From assembly GCF_008579165.1 (NCBI RefSeq), contig NZ_BKCN01000012.1: a DNA stretch of 64,000 nt; one strand, written 5' to 3'. Position numbers and translations under genes: made by a program. Origin of the DNA: Iodidimonas nitroreducens (GTDB lineage: Bacteria > Pseudomonadota > Alphaproteobacteria > Sphingomonadales > Rhodothalassiaceae). The notes beneath the pieces were generated by a model. The model worked only from the letters and a program-made list of their open reading frames with translations, had not been told where the DNA came from and did not search any database. Numbering within the stretch: position 1 is the stretch's first letter; the number at the start of each line of letters is the position of its first letter. Shown here in pieces: positions 1 through 7,965 of the stretch.

Positions 1-477
1 CCGGGGCCAACCCGCACCGCCGGGGCCCGCCGGGCCAACCCGCCCGATGCCACGCAAAAGCTGCTCGAAAAAGCCCAGGGTTTTGCCGCGGATGGGCGTG
101 ATGTTATCAACCGGATCGATTTCCTGCGCATCGGCAAGGCCATAGCGCTTGACGTTTTGAACCGCCCCGCCATCATCGAACTGCACTTCCACAACGGTTT
201 GTGTGAGCGGGCGTTCTTCGATGAAGCCACGGCTAACTGTATCGCGGGAGACATAAAACCATGTTTCATTGCCAAAGGCGCTGACGATTGATGGGGTACC
301 CAGCATATCGGCAACAGAATTTCTGTTGTCAACGCCGGGGGAAATGGCCTTCATCAGGTCTTCATCAACCACATAACCGCGGGTTTGGGTGGATGTGGTG
401 CAGGCCGGGAGCAGCAGCGCTATGGCCATGCACCCCAATAAAGCGCCCTTCGACGATTTTGATTTCAGAGAACCCAT
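1..477 (-). CDS. bamE: Outer membrane assembly lipoprotein BamE/SmpA (3' end outside window)
   Basis: Small lipoprotein of the beta-barrel assembly (BAM) complex at the inner face of the outer membrane. Reading back from the ATG at 477, the first 26 residues are a lipoprotein signal ending in L-L-L-P-A-C, with Cys26 as the lipidation site. The mature part has the family pattern: a short helical stretch, then I-S-P-G-V-D followed by V-A-D-M-L-G-T-P-S, then a strand-rich region with T-W-F-Y-V-S and V-V-E-V-Q-F-D. About 159 residues are visible and no stop is reached before the window edge; the last part is rich in Gly, Pro and Ala. It is divergent from the bc1 chaperone gene, as is common in alphaproteobacteria. 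Confidence 0.88.
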   Translation of the reverse strand, partial: MGSLKSKSSKGALLGCMAIALLLPACTTSTQTRGYVVDEDLMKAISPGVDNRNSVADMLGTPSIVSAFGNETWFYVSRDTVSRGFIEERPLTQTVVEVQFDDGGAVQNVKRYGLADAQEIDPVDNITPIRGKTLGFFEQLLRGIGRVGPAGPGGAGWPR

Positions 478-588
478 TCTAGCAATCATTTGGAAACAAA
501 GCCTGTGCTTGATTTTTTGCCGATAAGCGGCGAATGATCACTGATACAGTCATCTCTTATTCACCGCGTCAAGTCAACAAGCGTGCCC

Positions 589-1185
589 ATGTCCTCATTG
601 ATCCATTTTCTGAAAAATCTTTTTGCCGCCTCACCCGGCCGCGAAACCGCGATTGCCCTTTATAGCGGGGCCGTGGGACAGGCCCGACAGCCTGCTTTTT
701 TTACCCACTATAAAATCCCCGATACATTGGATGGGCGTTTCGATCTCGTTGTTTTGCATCTGTATTTAGTTTTGCACAGGCTGAGCGCGATCAAACCCCC
801 CTGCAATGACGTGCAGATGATTTTGCAAGAGGCTTTTTTTGCCGATCTCGATCGCTCGATGCGTGAAATAGGGGTGGGGGATCTGGCTGTTGGCAAGCAT
901 GTCAAAGAGATGGCATCGGCCTATTTCGGGCGCTTGCAGGCTTATGATCATGCCCTTGATTCGGGGGATGAGGCAGCGCTTATGGATGTTTTGGCGCGCA
1001 ATATTTATCGTGGGCAGCTCCCTTCAGGGGATTGCGTGGAGCGTTTGGCCTCTTATGTGAGGCGTCAGGCTGCGCATCTGGAAGCCATCAGCGACGAGGA
1101 TATCTGTGCTGGCCGCGTGCATTTTCTAAGCCCTGAAATTTCCGAAACCACCAAAAGCCGACATGAGGATGACCCCCGGGCATGA
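589..1185 (+). CDS. Ubiquinol-cytochrome c chaperone family protein
   Basis: About 198 residues of the CBP3/UQCC1-like family, which assists assembly of the cytochrome bc1 complex. Family features seen are the F-F-T-H-Y-K-I-P-D-T-L-D-G-R-F-D block near residue 45, the L-V-V-L-H-L-Y-L-V segment, and an E-A-F-F-A-D-L-D-R-S-M-R-E-I-G-V-G-D-L block near residue 85 followed by V-G-K-H-V-K-E-M. I use the ATG at 589; a GTG at 583 in the same frame is equally possible and neither has a clear Shine-Dalgarno. The stop overlaps the DUF177 gene in an ATGA arrangement, so the two are translationally coupled. The pairing with bamE on one side and DUF177-plsX on the other is typical of alphaproteobacteria. 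Confidence 0.85.
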   Translation: MSSLIHFLKNLFAASPGRETAIALYSGAVGQARQPAFFTHYKIPDTLDGRFDLVVLHLYLVLHRLSAIKPPCNDVQMILQEAFFADLDRSMREIGVGDLAVGKHVKEMASAYFGRLQAYDHALDSGDEAALMDVLARNIYRGQLPSGDCVERLASYVRRQAAHLEAISDEDICAGRVHFLSPEISETTKSRHEDDPRA

Positions 1186-1706
1186 CCGTCTTTCACCATA
1201 TCATCAGCCGCGACAGCCTCGATAAAGAGCCGCTTTTTCTCGATCTGAAGGCAGATGAGGCCATTCGTGAGGCCTTGTCTCAAAGATTTGAACTGCCTGC
1301 GATCAATGCCCTTGAGGGTGATGTGGAAATCAATGCTATTGAGGGGGGAATGAAGCTGAGCGGCCAGTTACGGGCCGATCTGGTGCAGCAATGTGTGCTC
1401 ACTTTACAACCCATTGTCGTTCGGCTGGATGAGCCTTTCGCCATTTATTATCTTGCTGATGACTTGCCCGAAGAGGATGGAGAGGCGATTGTGGATGCAG
1501 AGCATGAGGATGTGGTTGCTTTGATCGATGGCAAGGTGGATGTGGGCGAAGCTCTGGCGCAAACCCTGTCCTTGGCGCTTGATCCTTTTCCGCGTGCCGA
1601 AGATGCCGTTTTACCACAGGGGGTGATCAGCGAAGACGAACTGAAGATAAGCCATCGTCGCGATAATCCATTCTCGATTCTTGAAAAACTTCGCGACAAG
1701 ACTTGA
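1182..1706 (+). CDS. DUF177 (YceD) domain protein
   Basis: A 174-residue protein of the DUF177/YceD family, linked in bacteria to 23S rRNA or large-subunit accumulation. The family core is the V-Q-Q-C-V-L-T-L-Q-P-I region near residue 70 followed by an acidic stretch (D-D-L-P-E-E-D-G) and the D-V-G-E-A-L-A-Q-T-L-S-L-A-L-D-P-F-P-R block, where the spacing of Cys and Asp/Glu matches YceD. It starts inside the stop of the upstream chaperone gene and lies 110 bases before plsX. In many bacteria rpmF sits between yceD and plsX; here, as in other alphaproteobacteria, it does not. Confidence 0.85.
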   Translation: MTVFHHIISRDSLDKEPLFLDLKADEAIREALSQRFELPAINALEGDVEINAIEGGMKLSGQLRADLVQQCVLTLQPIVVRLDEPFAIYYLADDLPEEDGEAIVDAEHEDVVALIDGKVDVGEALAQTLSLALDPFPRAEDAVLPQGVISEDELKISHRRDNPFSILEKLRDKT

Positions 1707-1815
1707 AGCAATATCATTTGCCGGTATTTTGCACGGCGCATCAGGGTGTGGCAGAAGTGTAGCTTGCCGGTGTTATGATGTGTTGAATGGTAAATAGATC
1801 CTGGGGCAGGCATAG

Positions 1816-2895
1816 TTGAAAAAACATCTGACAATTGCGCTCGACGCCATGGGTGGTGATCAAGCTCCGGCGGTGGTTGTTCATGGCGCGCATCTCGCCC
1901 GCGAACGCTATCCCGATGTCCATTTCGTCTTTTTCGGGCGCAGCGATGATGTGCAGCCCTTGCTCGATGCCGCACCTTTGCTAAAAAAGGTCAGCCGCTT
2001 TGTGCATACCGATGATGTGGTGCAGGCCGAAGACAAGCCCGGCAAAGCCCTGCGTCGCAGCCGCCAATCCTCGATGGCGCTGGCCATCGAATCCGTGAAG
2101 GCGGGGGAGTGCGATGTGGCGGTATCAGCCGGCAATACCGGGGCTTTGATGGCGCTTGCCAAATTCATCCTGCGCACCTTGCCATCCATTGATCGCCCTG
2201 CTTTGGCCTCACTTCTTCCCACTTATAAGGGCGAATGTGTGATGCTGGATCTGGGCGCGAATGTGGAATGTGATGCCTCTAATCTTGTTGAATTTTCAGT
2301 GATGGGCGCGGCTTTTGCCCGCACGGTCTTGGGATTGCAGCGGCCGCGCGTGGGGCTGCTCAATATCGGGGTCGAGGAACTGAAGGGCAATGAAGAGGTA
2401 AAAGAAGCTGCAGAAATCCTGCGGACGTCTGATCTGCCGATGGAATTTTGCGGCTTTATCGAGGGCAATATGATCGGAGCCGGCGAAACCGATGTGGTGG
2501 TCACCGATGGCTTTACCGGCAATGTTGCCCTGAAAGCGGTGGAAGGCACGGCGCAGTTGATTGGCCGCCTGGTGGGCGATGCCTTTCGCTCTTCATGGCG
2601 TGCCCGGCTGGGTTATTTGCTGGCCCGGCGCGGTATGAATGGTTTGCGCGATCATCTCGATCCGAATCATCATAATGGTGCCGTTATGTTGGGCCTGAAT
2701 GGGCTTGTGGTGAAAAGCCATGGCGGGGCAACGGTTGAAGGCTATGCCACGGCCATCGGCGTGGCGATCGATATGGCGCATCATAATCTGATCCATCTGA
2801 TCACCAAGGATCTGGGCGGGGTGGCCATGGACCGTCAGGAGAGTGAGCCCCTGACATTGGAAACAGATAAACAGGCAGAGAGCAAATCAGCGTGA
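1816..2895 (+). CDS. plsX: Phosphate acyltransferase PlsX
   Basis: Converts acyl-ACP to acyl-phosphate, the first step of PlsX/PlsY/PlsC phospholipid synthesis; soluble and peripheral to the inner membrane. The 359 residues show the N-terminal I-A-L-D-A-M-G-G-D signature, the V-S-A-G-N-T-G-A-L-M motif near residue 103, and the G-F-I-E-G-N and V-V-T-D-G-F-T-G-N-V-A-L-K motifs near residues 220-245. The start is a TTG at 1816: the first in-frame ATG is inside the conserved D-A-M-G-G-D motif, so it cannot be the start. The last four bases overlap the GTG start of fabH, so the two are coupled. Confidence 0.96.
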   Translation: MKKHLTIALDAMGGDQAPAVVVHGAHLARERYPDVHFVFFGRSDDVQPLLDAAPLLKKVSRFVHTDDVVQAEDKPGKALRRSRQSSMALAIESVKAGECDVAVSAGNTGALMALAKFILRTLPSIDRPALASLLPTYKGECVMLDLGANVECDASNLVEFSVMGAAFARTVLGLQRPRVGLLNIGVEELKGNEEVKEAAEILRTSDLPMEFCGFIEGNMIGAGETDVVVTDGFTGNVALKAVEGTAQLIGRLVGDAFRSSWRARLGYLLARRGMNGLRDHLDPNHHNGAVMLGLNGLVVKSHGGATVEGYATAIGVAIDMAHHNLIHLITKDLGGVAMDRQESEPLTLETDKQAESKSA

Positions 2896-3869
2896 GCACG
2901 ATCCGATCCATTATCAAAGGCTGCGGCAGCTATCTACCCGAACGGATCATGACCAATGCCGATATGGCCCGGTTCGTTGAGACGAGCGACGATTGGATTT
3001 CCGAACGCACGGGGATCCGGCAACGCCATATCGCCGCCGATGATGAAAAAACATCCGATCTTGCCATAAAGGCGGCCGAAAGGGCGCTGGATATGGCCGG
3101 GATTGCCGCATCTGATCTGGATATGATCGTGCTGGCCACCGCCACGCCGGACCAAACCTTTCCCGCCACGGCCACAAGTGTTCAACATGCTTTGGGGATG
3201 CACAAGGGCTTTGCATTTGATTTGCAGGCGGTGTGTTCGGGCTTTGTTTATGCGCTTAATACCGCCGATAATTTCATCAAGGCGGGGCAGGTGAAGCGGG
3301 CTTTGGTGATCGGTGCCGAAACCTTTACCCGGATTCTTGACTATGAGGATCGCACAACTTGCGTGCTTTTTGGCGATGGTGCCGGGGCCGTGGTGCTGGA
3401 AGCGGGCGAGGGGGCGGGCCAGCCTCAGGATCGCGGCATTCTGGCCAGCAGGCTTCATTCGGATGGCCGCTATGGCGATATGCTTTATGTGGATGGCGGG
3501 CCTTCATCCACCGGCACCACCGGTCATGTACGCATGAAGGGGCGCGAGGTTTTTCGCCATGCTGTGGTTAATCTGGCGGCGGTAATGGAAGAAATTCTGG
3601 CGGATGTGGGGCTGACTTCCCAAGACGTAGATTGGGTGGTGCCGCATCAGGCCAATCGTCGCATTCTTGAAGGCACAGCGAAAAAGCTCGCCCTTAGCCC
3701 AGATAAGGTGATCATGACTGTGGATCGCCATGCCAATACCTCTGCCGCCTCGATCCCCCTTGCCCTTGATGAAGCGGTGCGCGATGGGCGCATCAAATCC
3801 GGCGATCTCTTGATGCTGGAAGCCATGGGCGGCGGCTTTACATGGGGTGGGTGTCTGGTCCGCTGGTAG
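2892..3869 (+). CDS. fabH: 3-oxoacyl-ACP synthase III FabH
   Basis: Starts fatty acid chains by condensing acetyl-CoA with malonyl-ACP. The 325-residue protein carries the complete thiolase-fold triad: Cys115 in A-V-C-S-G, His252 in V-P-H-Q-A-N-R-R and Asn282 in H-A-N-T-S-A-A-S. The N-terminal D-D-W-I-S-E-R-T-G-I-R-Q-R-H and C-terminal G-G-G-F-T-W-G signatures are also present. The GTG start overlaps the plsX stop. Product and order are standard for the plsX-fabH-ihfA cluster. Confidence 0.97.
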   Translation: MSTIRSIIKGCGSYLPERIMTNADMARFVETSDDWISERTGIRQRHIAADDEKTSDLAIKAAERALDMAGIAASDLDMIVLATATPDQTFPATATSVQHALGMHKGFAFDLQAVCSGFVYALNTADNFIKAGQVKRALVIGAETFTRILDYEDRTTCVLFGDGAGAVVLEAGEGAGQPQDRGILASRLHSDGRYGDMLYVDGGPSSTGTTGHVRMKGREVFRHAVVNLAAVMEEILADVGLTSQDVDWVVPHQANRRILEGTAKKLALSPDKVIMTVDRHANTSAASIPLALDEAVRDGRIKSGDLLMLEAMGGGFTWGGCLVRW

Positions 3870-4006
3870 ATTAGCGGTTTCGCCTGATGGCTGTGATCCG
3901 CTCATCAGCTTTGAGACTAAGACATTGCCAGCTATTCGCTAAGACATTGATTGACATGAAATCTTTTGCGATCTAGACTGCTTCATCATCTGACAGGGGA
4001 ATGGCC

Positions 4007-4321
4007 ATGTCGAAGCACACCGTGACGCGCGCTGAATTATCGGAAGCTGTTTATCAGGAAGTGGGCTTGTCGCGGAATGAGTCTGCGGATCTTGTGGAGC
4101 AGGTGCTCGATACCATCAGCGATGCTTTGGTCGCGGGAGAGAATGTGAAGGTCTCGTCTTTTGGCAGTTTCATCCTGCGTGACAAGGGCGGGCGCATTGG
4201 TCGCAATCCCAAAACGGGCGAGGAAGTTCCCATTGAACCCCGGCGCGTGCTGGTTTTTCGCCCAAGTCAGGTGATGAAAGATCGGATCAATGGCGCGCTC
4301 AAGGGAAAAGGCGGGGCTTGA
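4007..4321 (+). CDS. ihfA: Integration host factor subunit alpha
   Basis: DNA-bending subunit of IHF, of the HU/IHF fold, about 104 residues. Seen are the N-terminal helices (T-R-A-E-L-S-E-A-V-Y), the V-K-V-S-S-F-G-S-F core, and the G-R-N-P-K-T-G-E-E-V-P-I arm whose Pro intercalates into DNA, followed by F-R-P-S-Q. I prefer the ATG at 4007 over the one at 4001, because the AGGGGA at 3995-4000 is six bases from the former and abuts the latter. It lies 137 bases after fabH and before a MerR-type gene, the usual alphaproteobacterial order. IHF is relevant to the sigma-54 promoters at 25-30 kb, which often need it. Confidence 0.95.
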   Translation: MSKHTVTRAELSEAVYQEVGLSRNESADLVEQVLDTISDALVAGENVKVSSFGSFILRDKGGRIGRNPKTGEEVPIEPRRVLVFRPSQVMKDRINGALKGKGGA

Positions 4322-4484
4322 TCGGTCTTTGGCCATCATCTTGTCGTTTATTGGCGCTATGCACTTCTTGCTCTGTTTCTCCAAGGCCTTAAAGCGGATC
4401 GCCTTTTTCGGTCGATTGCTCATACAGCTTAGCGGAACTCGGAAGTGGCGGAATTTGATGCCGATTGAAACGATGGGCGGATAG

Positions 4485-5156
4485 ATGGTGTCTGGATATT
4501 CAGATATGGCAGCGGATGGCCCCATGCGGCCCCATGATGACGAAAATGATGCCCGAATGATGCCCCGGTCCGGGTCTTTGGACACAGGAGAGAGCGGATC
4601 GGAAAAATCTGATCGCGCCTTTCGGACCATTGGCGAGGTATCCGAGCTTCTTGATCTGCCACAGCATGTCTTGCGCTTTTGGGAAACCCGTTTCACCTCC
4701 ATCCGCCCTATGAAGCGAGGGGGCAATCGTCGCTATTATCGGCCGCAGGATATTGCTCTTTTGCGGACAGTGAAGCATTTGCTCCATGAAGATGGGATGA
4801 CCATCAAGGGCGTGCAAAAGCGCTTTCGGGAGCAGGGCGTGAAGGCCACCATTGATGATGTGCTGGCTATGGCGGAGCCGGATGACCTTGGTCGCAGCTC
4901 TTTGGAGCGGCCGATGGCGGCGGCGGCGGCGGGAGATCGTCCGATGGCAGGACATGCGACGCCTGATGGATCAAAGCCCGATCAAAATAAACCAGATGCC
5001 GATGGGGCTGGCTTGCATCATATTGAAGATACGTCTGATGATCAGCCCATCAATCCGTCTTTAGCGGAGCCGGGCCGGGCGGAAAAGGCCCCGATGCGCG
5101 CAACATTGGCTCACATTCTGGATGAACTGCGCACCCTGCGCCAAATGCTGGATTGA
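4485..5156 (+). CDS. MerR family transcriptional regulator
   Basis: 223 residues. After about 45 variable acidic residues comes a MerR winged helix (F-R-T-I-G-E-V-S-E-L-L-D-L-P-Q-H-V-L-R-F-W-E) and then K-R-G-G-N-R-R-Y-Y-R-P-Q-D, the wing. The C-terminal half is low-complexity (Ala, Pro, Asp) and ends in a short helix (L-A-H-I-L-D-E-L-R-T-L-R-Q-M-L-D). No Cys or other metal site is visible, so it is not a metal sensor of the classical type. It is the conserved MerR gene found after ihfA in alphaproteobacteria, whose target is not established. The start at 4485 lacks a strong ribosome site. Confidence 0.88.
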   Translation: MVSGYSDMAADGPMRPHDDENDARMMPRSGSLDTGESGSEKSDRAFRTIGEVSELLDLPQHVLRFWETRFTSIRPMKRGGNRRYYRPQDIALLRTVKHLLHEDGMTIKGVQKRFREQGVKATIDDVLAMAEPDDLGRSSLERPMAAAAAGDRPMAGHATPDGSKPDQNKPDADGAGLHHIEDTSDDQPINPSLAEPGRAEKAPMRATLAHILDELRTLRQMLD

Positions 5157-5213
5157 GGCACGGATCATCCCAAGGCGGCAAAGATTGTGAAACAACCAAT
5201 TTTTTGCCATGTC

Positions 5214-5227
5214 TTGATCTGGATCAG
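5214..5227 (+). promoter_or_regulatory. FNR/FixK-type anaerobox upstream of cytochrome b561
   Basis: The bases TTGAT-CTGG-ATCAG match the FNR/Anr/FixK consensus TTGAT-N4-ATCAA at nine of ten defined positions. The site is 81 bases before the ATG of the b561 gene. For a class II FNR promoter (site centred at -41.5) the start of transcription would fall near 5262, a workable leader. It suggests low-oxygen control of the cytochrome gene. No regulator of this family lies in the window. Confidence 0.6.
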
Positions 5228-5307
5228 GGGCAAAGGCCCATATTTCACACAATAATAGCCATAATCATCGACATCATGATTTTTCAGGAATCTGAAGGGA
5301 GACGATC

Positions 5308-6041
5308 ATGGCTTTAGACGTTTATCAGCGTTTGAAAATCTGGGATCGCCCGGTTCGGCTCTTTCATTGGATCAATCTGCTTTGTTTTCTGGGCCTGCTT
5401 GGGGTGGGTCTGGTGATTTTTTATGGGGGCGATCTGGGGATCAGCAATGATGGCAAGATCGCGCTGAAACAGATCCATGTTTTGATCGGCTATGTGTTTG
5501 CAGCCAATCTGCTGGTTCGAATCATCTGGGGTTTTGTGGGAAGTCCCCATGCCCGCTGGCGACATCTGTTTGCATTCGGGCCGCGCTATCGCGAACGATT
5601 GGCGCGCTATTTAAGGAAGGATGGGGATACCGATCCCCTGCACAATGCCGGGCATAATCCTTTGGGGCAGCTATCGGTTTTCGTGCTGTATCTGCTTTTG
5701 CTTTCCCAGGCTGTTACGGGCCTTTTTCTGGCGGGCAGCGATCTGTTCTGGCCGCCCGTGGGTCACTTGATCGCTGAATGGATTGCGGCACCGGGGGTGG
5801 CCCCTGCAGATCTGGTGCCTTATGCCAAGCCCCTTTATGACCCTGAACACTATGCCGAGATGCGATCCTTGCGGGCACCCTTCATCAGCCTTCATGTCTA
5901 TGGATTTTATGCCTGATAGGGATGGCTGTTTTGCATAGTGCGGCGGTTGTTCGGGCTGAAATCCGGCAGGGGGGATCATTGGTTTCCGCCATGATCACGG
6001 GCTATAAAATGCTTCCCCAAAAAAATAAGAAAAACCAATGA
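5308..6041 (+). CDS. Cytochrome b561 (di-haem, frame broken near 5912)
   Basis: Membrane b-type cytochrome passing electrons between quinol and periplasmic partners. Four transmembrane helices carry the haem histidines: L-F-H-W in helix 1, Q-I-H-V in helix 2, and L-H-V-Y-G-F-Y at the start of helix 4. As assembled, the frame stops at 5916 right after G-F-Y-A. Adding one C to the CC at 5912-5913 continues it as L-I-G-M-A-V-L-H-S-A-A-V-V-R, the expected end of helix 4 with the fourth haem His, then L-V-S-A-M-I-T-G-Y-K to a stop at 6041, giving 244 residues. Loss of one C is therefore likely a sequence error. A clear GAAGGGAG ribosome site precedes the ATG. Confidence 0.85.
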
Positions 6042-6143
6042 TGCCCGATCAGGTGCAAGGCGCTTTGCAGTTGATTTGGCAGTATGCGTTTTCTTGGTTG
6101 CATCAAGGGTCGGTTCCCGCCTATAACGGCGCCCGTTGCAATG

Positions 6144-6220
6144 CGGAGCGTAGCGCAGTCTGGTAGCGCACTACACTGGGGGTGTAGGGGTCGTGGGTTC
6201 AAATCCCGCCGCTCCGACCA
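6144..6220 (+). tRNA. tRNA-Pro (GGG anticodon)
   Basis: A 77-base cloverleaf. The acceptor stem CGGAGCG (6144-6150) pairs with CGCTCCG (6210-6216), with discriminator A and encoded CCA. The anticodon stem CTACA/TGTAG frames the loop CTGGGGG, so the anticodon is GGG. The T arm contains the GGTTCAAAT pattern. Starting with C at position 1 is typical of bacterial tRNA-Pro. Confidence 0.96.
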
Positions 6221-6253
6221 TTGCAAAGACAAACGGGTTTGCCCGCTTCATTC

Positions 6254-6328
<75 letters not shown>

Positions 6329-6336
6329 ATAAAAAC

Positions 6337-6370
6337 AAGCACTTGGCCAGATATGGTCAGGTGCTTTTTT
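6337..6370 (+). terminator. Rho-independent terminator after the tRNA pair
   Basis: A 13-base stem, from AAGCACTTGGCCA at 6337 to TGGTCAGGTGCTT ending at 6366, with two G-T pairs and a GATA loop. It is followed directly by a T run. Confidence 0.85.
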
Positions 6371-6449
6371 CTTGCGCCCAACAATCCTGCGGGGCCACAC
6401 TCAGGCGAGGGGCTGCGAAGGTCGCTAAATGTGCGCAAAGAGAGGTTCT

Positions 6450-7015
6450 ATGAGATTGATCATCGGTATGGGCGGGGCCAGCGGCATCATCCACGGCATT
6501 CGGCTTTTGGAAATTTTGCAGCCGATGGCCGATGTTGAAACGCATCTGGTGATGAGCAAAACCGCCCGCATCACTTTGGCTGTGGAAACCGAATACAGCC
6601 TTGATAGGGTGGAAGCCATGGCCGATCATGTCCATAAAATCGGCAATGTGGCGGCCAGCATTGCCAGTGGCTCCTTTCAAACCGATGGGATGATTCTGGC
6701 TGCCTGCTCCATGAAGAATTTGTCGGCGGTTGTGCATTCCATGGCCGATGATCTGCTGACCCGGGCGGCGGATGTGTGCCTGAAAGAACAGCGCAGGCTG
6801 GTTTTGATGCCGCGCGAAACCCCGCTTCATGCCGGACATTGCGCTTTGCTGCTTGATGCCGCGCGCTTGGGGGCGATCATTGCCCCGCCCATGCCCGCTT
6901 TTTATATCAAGCCGCAAACGATCGATGATCTGGTGGATCACAGTGTGGGCCGGGTGCTCGATCTGTTTGGCATTGATAGCCAAGGGGTGAAACGCTGGAC
7001 GGGGCCCATGGCTGA
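6450..7015 (+). CDS. ubiX: Flavin prenyltransferase UbiX (3' frame uncertain)
   Basis: Makes prenylated FMN, the cofactor of UbiD decarboxylases in ubiquinone synthesis. The N-terminal G-G-A-S-G-I flavin motif, the A-S-G-S-F-Q-T-D-G-M stretch near residue 75, the C-S-M-K-N-L-S-A block, L-M-P-R-E-T-P-L and P-A-F-Y-I-K-P are family hallmarks. I start at the ATG at 6450, behind AGAGAGG. As assembled the frame runs without a stop into the next gene. Adding one G to the GG at 6997-6998 would end UbiX at 7015 as R-W-D-G-A-H-G with 188 residues, the usual length, overlapping the next start by eight bases. A true in-frame fusion is the alternative. Confidence 0.85.
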
Positions 7016-7591
7016 AGACTATACTGACGAAACGGTGGATCAGGACGCATCGGCATTCTGGGCGTTTTCCCTGGCCCTTTATGGCCGGGATGATGTGGCC
7101 GAAGCCTGCCTTTATCTGCAGGATCATCTGGGGGCCAATGTCAATCTTATCTTGTATCTTTGTTTTCGCTGGCGGGCGCATCAATTGGTTTTAAGCCGGA
7201 TGATCTGGCGATCCTGCGCGCGGCCATGGATCATTATGATGCGGCGATCCTGCGCCCCTTGCGGGCGGTTCGGCGCGGGCTGAAGCCGATGATCGGTGAT
7301 GATCCGGATCTGGCCGCAGCCTATGAAGCGCTGAAAGCCGCCGAACTCTCCAGCGAAAAAGCGCAGCAAAGGCGGCTGGTCGCCAGCGGGCGATCCTTGG
7401 GCGCGCGGCCATGCGATGGGCAGGCACAATCGCCTTTGGCCAAGGCCCTTGAAGACGATCTGATGCCTTTGTTAAAGGATGCGCCTAAGGATTTTGCCCC
7501 CAAAAAGGCGCTGGCGATGGCGGCACGGATCGCCGATGCTGCCTGCCGGATGCCGCTCACCCACGTTTTTCTTTCCACTAAACACGCATAA
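7008..7591 (+). CDS. TIGR02444 family protein (frame broken near 7165)
   Basis: A helical protein of unknown function. The family signature is seen: S-A-F-W-A-F-S-L-A-L-Y-G-R-D-D-V-A-E-A-C-L near residue 20, N-V-N-L-I-L-Y-L, then after the break A-G-A-S-I-G-F and A-A-I-L-R-P-L-R-A-V-R-R-G-L-K. The frame changes at the TTTT at 7163-7166; one more T rejoins the halves (L-C-F-S-L-A-G-A) and gives 194 residues. The ATG at 7008 lies in the frame of ubiX as assembled. Genomic pairing with ubiX suggests a housekeeping role, but I know of no assigned function. Confidence 0.7.
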
Positions 7592-7615
7592 AACCGGATG
7601 ATAAAGGAGACAGCC

Positions 7616-7933
7616 ATGCCCAAAATTTATGTGACCGATTGGTCAGGTGACACCCATGAAATAGAAGGAAGGCCGGGCGCAACCCTGATGGAGACGATCC
7701 GCAAAGCCGGCATCGATGATCTGGCCGCCATTTGTGGTGGTTGCTGTTCTTGTGCGACCTGTCATGTCTATGTGGATGAGGCTTGGCTGGGAAAATTGCC
7801 GGATCGCGAAGACGATGAATATGAACTGCTATCCGATAGCGTGCATTATCAGGAGCAGTCGCGGCTATCATGCCAGATCCCGCTCTCGGATGCATTGGAT
7901 GGCTTGAAGGTGACCGTCGCCCCGGAAGAATGA
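7616..7933 (+). CDS. [2Fe-2S] ferredoxin, adrenodoxin type
   Basis: A 105-residue electron carrier. The cluster loop has C-G-G-C-C-S-C-A-T-C-H-V-Y near residue 40, giving the C-X5-C-X2-C spacing, and the fourth ligand lies in R-L-S-C-Q-I-P near residue 85. The G-A-T-L-M-E-T-I-R region is typical of the adrenodoxin/putidaredoxin branch. The start at 7616 is placed by AAGGAGA ending seven bases upstream; the ATG-like codon at 7598 in the same frame lies before this site. It follows the TIGR02444 gene by 24 bases. Partners could be Fe-S assembly or a monooxygenase; the context does not decide. Confidence 0.9.
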   Translation: MPKIYVTDWSGDTHEIEGRPGATLMETIRKAGIDDLAAICGGCCSCATCHVYVDEAWLGKLPDREDDEYELLSDSVHYQEQSRLSCQIPLSDALDGLKVTVAPEE

Positions 7934-7965
7934 TCCCCATCGAGCACAAAATTGAAAGGCAATGA

